From Fictibacillus norfolkensis (lineage in GTDB: Bacteria; Bacillota; Bacilli; Bacillales; Fictibacillaceae), in assembly GCF_014836645.1 (NCBI RefSeq), contig NZ_JACSQM010000005.1, positions 1-64,000 on the forward strand: a stretch of 64,000 nucleotides of DNA, read 5' to 3'. Both the position numbers and the translations under genes were made by a program. Shown here one piece after another: positions 60,534 to 64,000 of the stretch (its first letter is position 1; each line of letters starts with the position of its first letter). The notes under the pieces were generated by a model. It did no database searches and was not told the origin of the DNA. It saw only the letters and a list, made by a program, of their open reading frames with translations.

Positions 60534-61586
60534 CTAGTCTTTAAGCGGCACCTTAAACTCTACACTTTCGGAAGAATCTGAAGGATTATAGGCTTTTATG
60601 GTAATAAACTCAGGTACTTCTTTTATTGGAGGAAAACTTGATTTAGTTGTTATCTGTATTTTACCGTTCTTTAACTTTTTAGCATCTGCTATTACCCCGT
60701 TATCTGCACCTACTTCAACTATGCTAAATAAGAAGTAATCATCTTTATTCTCTTCAGTTATTTTTCTAATTATTTTCGTCTCAAGTCCAATGGCTGTTGG
60801 AGTAAAATCTACACTACTCACTATGATCTCCCCATCTAATCCCTCTATTTTATAGTTAGGTTCAAAAGAATGTACATTTTCTTTTACTATCTCTTTAGTG
60901 ACAGGTACTTTGAACTTCCATTCTCCTTTTACTCCTTGAATTTCTGTAAAGAAACAATCTATAGTAAAGTTGTCTTCTTTTGGAAAATTACTGGGATAGA
61001 ATTGTAAAACTCCTTCATATTCATTAGGACCGACTTTCTCAAATGAATCATTCTTTCCACCCATTACCTCTGTACCGTTTATTTTAAATTCATGAAGACC
61101 TTTCAGAATTAAGAAATGTGAAGCTCCCCCTCCCATCTCAGGAGGATCTGCCCACTCCTGTAAAGTGTTGTTTTTTACTTTATAACCAACTGATAGGTTC
61201 ACTCCATCGTAATAAATTTTTGTTAACGTCACCTCAACACCTTCTGAGGTTACCGTTTTTTGATAGTCTTCTGTTAAACCTGCTTCTTCAGCTTTTTGAA
61301 GTCCTATATCCGATTGATAATCTTTATAGATATAACCGACAACCGGAATCTTTTGTAATACAGTTCCTAGGCGTGGAGAAACAAAACCACTTCCAAATAA
61401 TAAAATTAAAATTATAAAAACTGTACTAACACGCACAATATTTATCTTTAGTTTTAGCCAGGATCTAGCTGTGCTTTCTTCGCTTATTATTCTTTGCTTA
61501 ATGTCGGCATGTAAGGATGATGGAGGATGAATGTTGTGTAAGTGGTCATTTAGATTCTTTTTTAAATTGTTTTCTTCATTTAGCAT
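60534..61586 (-). CDS. Anti-sigma factor, DUF4179 type
   Basis: About 350 residues. An N-terminal cytoplasmic part (about 1-48) binds the sigma factor in this class, one helix spans the membrane (about 52-72), and a large extracellular DUF4179-like region follows (from LQKIPVVGYIYKDYQSD near 82 to the end). GGAGAGGTGGG precedes the ATG at 61586, which overlaps the end of the sigma gene by 11 bases, so the pair is translationally coupled. It would hold the sigma factor at the membrane until a surface signal arrives. Confidence 0.85.
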   Translation of the reverse strand: MLNEENNLKKNLNDHLHNIHPPSSLHADIKQRIISEESTARSWLKLKINIVRVSTVFIILILLFGSGFVSPRLGTVLQKIPVVGYIYKDYQSDIGLQKAEEAGLTEDYQKTVTSEGVEVTLTKIYYDGVNLSVGYKVKNNTLQEWADPPEMGGGASHFLILKGLHEFKINGTEVMGGKNDSFEKVGPNEYEGVLQFYPSNFPKEDNFTIDCFFTEIQGVKGEWKFKVPVTKEIVKENVHSFEPNYKIEGLDGEIIVSSVDFTPTAIGLETKIIRKITEENKDDYFLFSIVEVGADNGVIADAKKLKNGKIQITTKSSFPPIKEVPEFITIKAYNPSDSSESVEFKVPLKD

Positions 61587-62145
61587 TATTAATTCCCACC
61601 TCTCCTGATATTGATGCTCGTTGTCTTTGTATATACTTGATGGCTGTATGATGTCTAGATTTAACTGTTCCAATAGGAATACGTAATAGACTAGCAATCT
61701 CTTTAAGAGGATAGTCATAAAAATAAACTAATAACAAAACTTCTTTTAGTTTGTAAGGCATGGTATTTAACTGCGATAATATCTCATCTTGGTTTTCACT
61801 TTTTAAAATATCGTCGTTTACAAAAGACTCTTTCAGACTAAACTTTTTAATCTTACGAAGTAACTCCGCACGCTTCCATGCTTTCATTTTCCAATTTTTA
61901 ACCTGGCGAAACACTAGACCGTTCAACCAAAATAAGAATGGTGATGAATCATTATAATTTGAAATGGACTTCCAGACTTGAAAATATATTTCATTTACGA
62001 TTTCGTTAACTTCTTGCTTATTAGGTGCAAGGACATAAACAGTTCTATAAACTTTATGAATAGTAGCTCCATACATCTCGTCAAAAGCTGTAAGCTCCCC
62101 TTTTTTTAAACGATCTATAACTTCTGGTGTTATTTTTGGTTCCAT
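61576..62145 (-). CDS. ECF-type RNA polymerase sigma factor
   Basis: A 189-residue sigma-70 family protein with region 2 (about 10-85, AFDEMYGATIHKVYRTVYVL and IVNEIYFQVWKSI) and region 4 (about 125-178, MPYKLKEVLLLVYFYDYPLKEIASLLRIPIGTVKSR by pattern). AGGAGG precedes the ATG. It is followed by its anti-sigma factor in the arrangement seen for SigV- and SigX-like stress sigma factors. A TGAACC motif about 55 bases upstream of the gene may be its own -35 site. Confidence 0.9.
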   Translation of the reverse strand: MEPKITPEVIDRLKKGELTAFDEMYGATIHKVYRTVYVLAPNKQEVNEIVNEIYFQVWKSISNYNDSSPFLFWLNGLVFRQVKNWKMKAWKRAELLRKIKKFSLKESFVNDDILKSENQDEILSQLNTMPYKLKEVLLLVYFYDYPLKEIASLLRIPIGTVKSRHHTAIKYIQRQRASISGEVGINNAK

Positions 62146-62180
62146 GAAGGTCCTCCTAATGGTTGGTCACTCATATGTAA

Positions 62181-62206
62181 TTGTCTAAAACTCGGTAAAA
62201 GGTTCA
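62181..62206 (-). promoter_or_regulatory. Possible ECF promoter of the sigma gene
   Basis: On the minus strand TGAACC (62206-62201) resembles ECF -35 boxes (TGAAAC), and AGACAA lies about 15 bases downstream. It would allow autoregulation. Nothing else was found in the 390 bases between the sigma gene and the TagC-like gene except the latter's terminator. Confidence 0.3.
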
Positions 62207-62370
62207 GTGTTTTTTTTAAAAATTGTAAATTTCGTGTATTTATAAGTAAATTCTTAAATAACTCCTTTAAAAGTAATAGCTAAAAGCTCACAAGGAGGAC
62301 TCACGAATAACAATATCGAAATTTTATATATAGCAAATTCACATTACCATATTAGACCAAATTATTTTCA

Positions 62371-62403
62371 TAAAAAAACACCTAAGCCATATGGTTTAGG
62401 TGC
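62371..62403 (-). terminator. Terminator downstream of the TagC-like gene
   Basis: CACCTAAACCAT pairs with ATGGCTTAGGTG in a perfect hairpin with one G-U, then seven T on the minus strand. It lies about 136 bases beyond the stop codon. Confidence 0.8.
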
Positions 62404-62538
62404 TCCTGTCTCCTCTTTTATAGGTTTAGCGCTCTATTAAATTTTTGATAAGCACTGTCCAGAATTCTAACAATTAAAGAAAAACTAGAATTTCCTAGGC
62501 TTATGATTATATTAAATCTTTTTGTTCTAATTAATTTA

Positions 62539-63579
62539 CTATTTTATCACTCGACTCAACGGCTTCAATTCGTCAATATAAAGCAGATTAGACAAGCGAT
62601 TCGGAGTAAAATTTGATGCAAATCCTACATATAATTGCGCTTTATGCGGGTGGCGAAGATCAGGAACACGAATCCCTAGACCTTCAGGCTCTCTAAATGA
62701 AAGGTCTTGACCTCCTTTAAATAACTCTCTATCCACTACATCACCATTTTGAAGATTCACAACCGTAATATAGGTGTTTCCAGTTGGCGCAACAGAGCCG
62801 TTAGATCCAAATGCGTTGCCTTCTAGAAGATAGAGGAAACTGCCGTAGCTTGCAAATCCTTGAAACGTGCCTAGAGAGGGCTGCAGCACATCCGCTATAG
62901 GTACATATTTTCCTTCTTTTACATCATCTAACGAAAATACACCGAAATGAAAGACACCATTCACTCGATAACGCATCGTGAGCAGGTTGTTCGCTGGATC
63001 AATGTTTACCGTCGTTCGATCAGCACCTTCTACCAAACGATGTTTTTCTAAAGAAGCAGAATCAGACGTTAGAATCTCACCATCTTCAAATGGAAAACGC
63101 GCCAGCTGTGTTCCCCAGCCTTCTTTTCCTTCTGCAACAGAATCCGTTTCTGACCAAATATAAGGAACACCATCTTCGGTTTCGATTCCCATCTGCACAC
63201 CATGACCAAAGCCTTTTAAATACATATAACCGAGTTTGTTTCCGTCTAGATCAAGTTTCGTTAACGTCAGATCACCATTCAGACTGCGAGTAGCCCCACT
63301 GACCGGAGCACCTTCACCTGGCAGTTGGATGCCGCCTGCCATCAACTGCATCACATACACATGCCCATTTACATCATCAAACCCAAAAGATTGTTGAACG
63401 GTTCCATTATGTAGAGCTTTATCTCGAAAAAGTTCGTGTACGGGAGCATCGAGATCAAACACTTTTGAATGCGGAACGCTTTGTTTTGCACTTGCGGGAA
63501 TAGATAGACTTAATGAAAGTGCCAACACTGTTATCATACCTACGCTTTTTTTTACAACGTTCGTTTTCCAGGTTTTCAT
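62539..63579 (-). CDS. Secreted beta-propeller protein, TagC/helveticin J-like
   Basis: About 346 residues. A signal peptide (about 1-31, cleaving near SIPASA) precedes a repeated-strand domain that looks like a propeller. Marks are FDLDAPVHELFRDKALHNG, VYVMQLMAGG and FQGFASYGSFLYLLEGN. This pattern is shared by TagC of the B. subtilis tag region, phage P68-type receptor-binding proteins and helveticin J-type bacteriocins. GGAGGG lies 8-9 bases before the ATG at 63579. It follows the mgtC gene by 19 bases on the same strand, so the two form an operon. Function not settled. Confidence 0.78.
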   Translation of the reverse strand: MKTWKTNVVKKSVGMITVLALSLSLSIPASAKQSVPHSKVFDLDAPVHELFRDKALHNGTVQQSFGFDDVNGHVYVMQLMAGGIQLPGEGAPVSGATRSLNGDLTLTKLDLDGNKLGYMYLKGFGHGVQMGIETEDGVPYIWSETDSVAEGKEGWGTQLARFPFEDGEILTSDSASLEKHRLVEGADRTTVNIDPANNLLTMRYRVNGVFHFGVFSLDDVKEGKYVPIADVLQPSLGTFQGFASYGSFLYLLEGNAFGSNGSVAPTGNTYITVVNLQNGDVVDRELFKGGQDLSFREPEGLGIRVPDLRHPHKAQLYVGFASNFTPNRLSNLLYIDELKPLSRVIK

Positions 63580-63598
63580 TAGTAGTACCCTCCTATTG

Positions 63599-64000
63599 TT
63601 ATAAATGCACTTCATTCTTGTTCATTTCTCTCTCAAGGCGTGCCATTTTACGACTCTCCATAAGGTTTCCGAGCTTTGCTAACACAAGTGAGATAACAAC
63701 AGCAAAACTTACAATGCCATAGAAACCAGCTCCAATACCAATTCCCACTCCACCCGCCAATAAAATCATAGCAGCTGACGTGAGGCCTTTCACTTGAACA
63801 CCGTCTTTTATGATGACGCCACCGCCTAAGAACCCGAGACCCGCTACAATCTGCGCCGTCAATCGCATCGGGTCCATTCGGATTGTATCGCTCATCGTAC
63901 TGAACTCATCGACACTATAAATTGAAATCAACGTAATCAATGTACTCGCTACACACACGTACATGTATGTTTTAATCCCAGCAGGCTTACTCTTCGACTC
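63599..64000 (-). CDS. MgtC/SapB family membrane protein, truncated by the window edge
   Basis: The C-terminal 134 residues are inside the window; the start lies to the right of base 64000. Reading continues in frame through KPAGIKTYMYVCVAS, the conserved MgtC motif, then MRLTAQIVAGLGFLGGGVII and TSAAMILLAGGVGIGIGAGFY. The end is a short charged tail (MARLEREMNKNEVHL). MgtC proteins act in magnesium and acid stress and inhibit ATP synthase in pathogens; other family members have varied roles. It is upstream of the TagC-like gene in the same operon. Confidence 0.9.
   Translation of the reverse strand, partial: ESKSKPAGIKTYMYVCVASTLITLISIYSVDEFSTMSDTIRMDPMRLTAQIVAGLGFLGGGVIIKDGVQVKGLTSAAMILLAGGVGIGIGAGFYGIVSFAVVISLVLAKLGNLMESRKMARLEREMNKNEVHL

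Overview
The window looks like chromosomal DNA of an endospore-forming Bacillaceae species. Fictibacillus or a relative is my guess from the gene mix, not something I could test. Most genes carry AGGAGG-type ribosome binding sites, several start with GTG or TTG, and many transcription units end in strong intrinsic terminators. I saw no rRNA, tRNA, prophage structural genes or CRISPR array. The 41.5-62 kb stretch reads by eye as more AT-rich and accessory than the left half.

Layout. 1-3.7 kb: right end of an IS3-type element, then a hybrid histidine kinase and CheR methyltransferase. 3.8-6 kb: membrane protein, pxpA, a small coiled-coil protein. 6-14.7 kb: a catabolic operon (fructose-type PTS EIIABC, GH38 alpha-mannosidase, GH13_18 phosphorylase, glycerate kinase) with a divergent RpiR-type regulator; the set fits use of mannosylglycerate and glucosylglycerate. 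14.8-19 kb: pssA, NUDIX hydrolase, small membrane proteins and a frameshifted small gene. 19-21 kb: an ABC exporter behind an 18-residue leader peptide and mutually exclusive hairpins. 21-26 kb: an RRNPP-type regulator, an MHYT-PAS-GGDEF-EAL protein and small membrane proteins. 26-29.5 kb: a complete fixABCX electron-bifurcating flavoprotein operon. 31.3-38.9 kb: levansucrase sacB and endolevanase levB next to an orphan sugar-binding lipoprotein with a YesM/YesN-type two-component pair. 39.4-41.5 kb: PbuE-like transporter and deoD. 43.3-47.2 kb: an LXG polymorphic toxin with a WHH nuclease tip, followed by SUKH, ankyrin and YezG-type immunity genes. 47.9-53.3 kb: a secreted DUF2712-like protein and a five-gene ABC system beside a PlcR-like regulator and a PapR-like signal peptide ending in DLPFEH. 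53.5-64 kb: secreted 5'-nucleotidase, a PD-(D/E)XK-like protein, aldose epimerase-like and O-antigen ligase-like proteins, an ECF sigma/anti-sigma pair, a TagC-like secreted propeller and a truncated mgtC.

Two signals stand out as possibly undescribed. First, at least five intergenic arrays at four loci consist of 5-7 units repeating every 21 bp, each with its own conserved core and variable spacers. Three arrays are preceded by a nearly identical 36-bp leader. Second, a complete PlcR/PapR-like quorum-sensing cassette sits next to a secretion-type gene cluster; its 51-residue signal gene is easy to miss.
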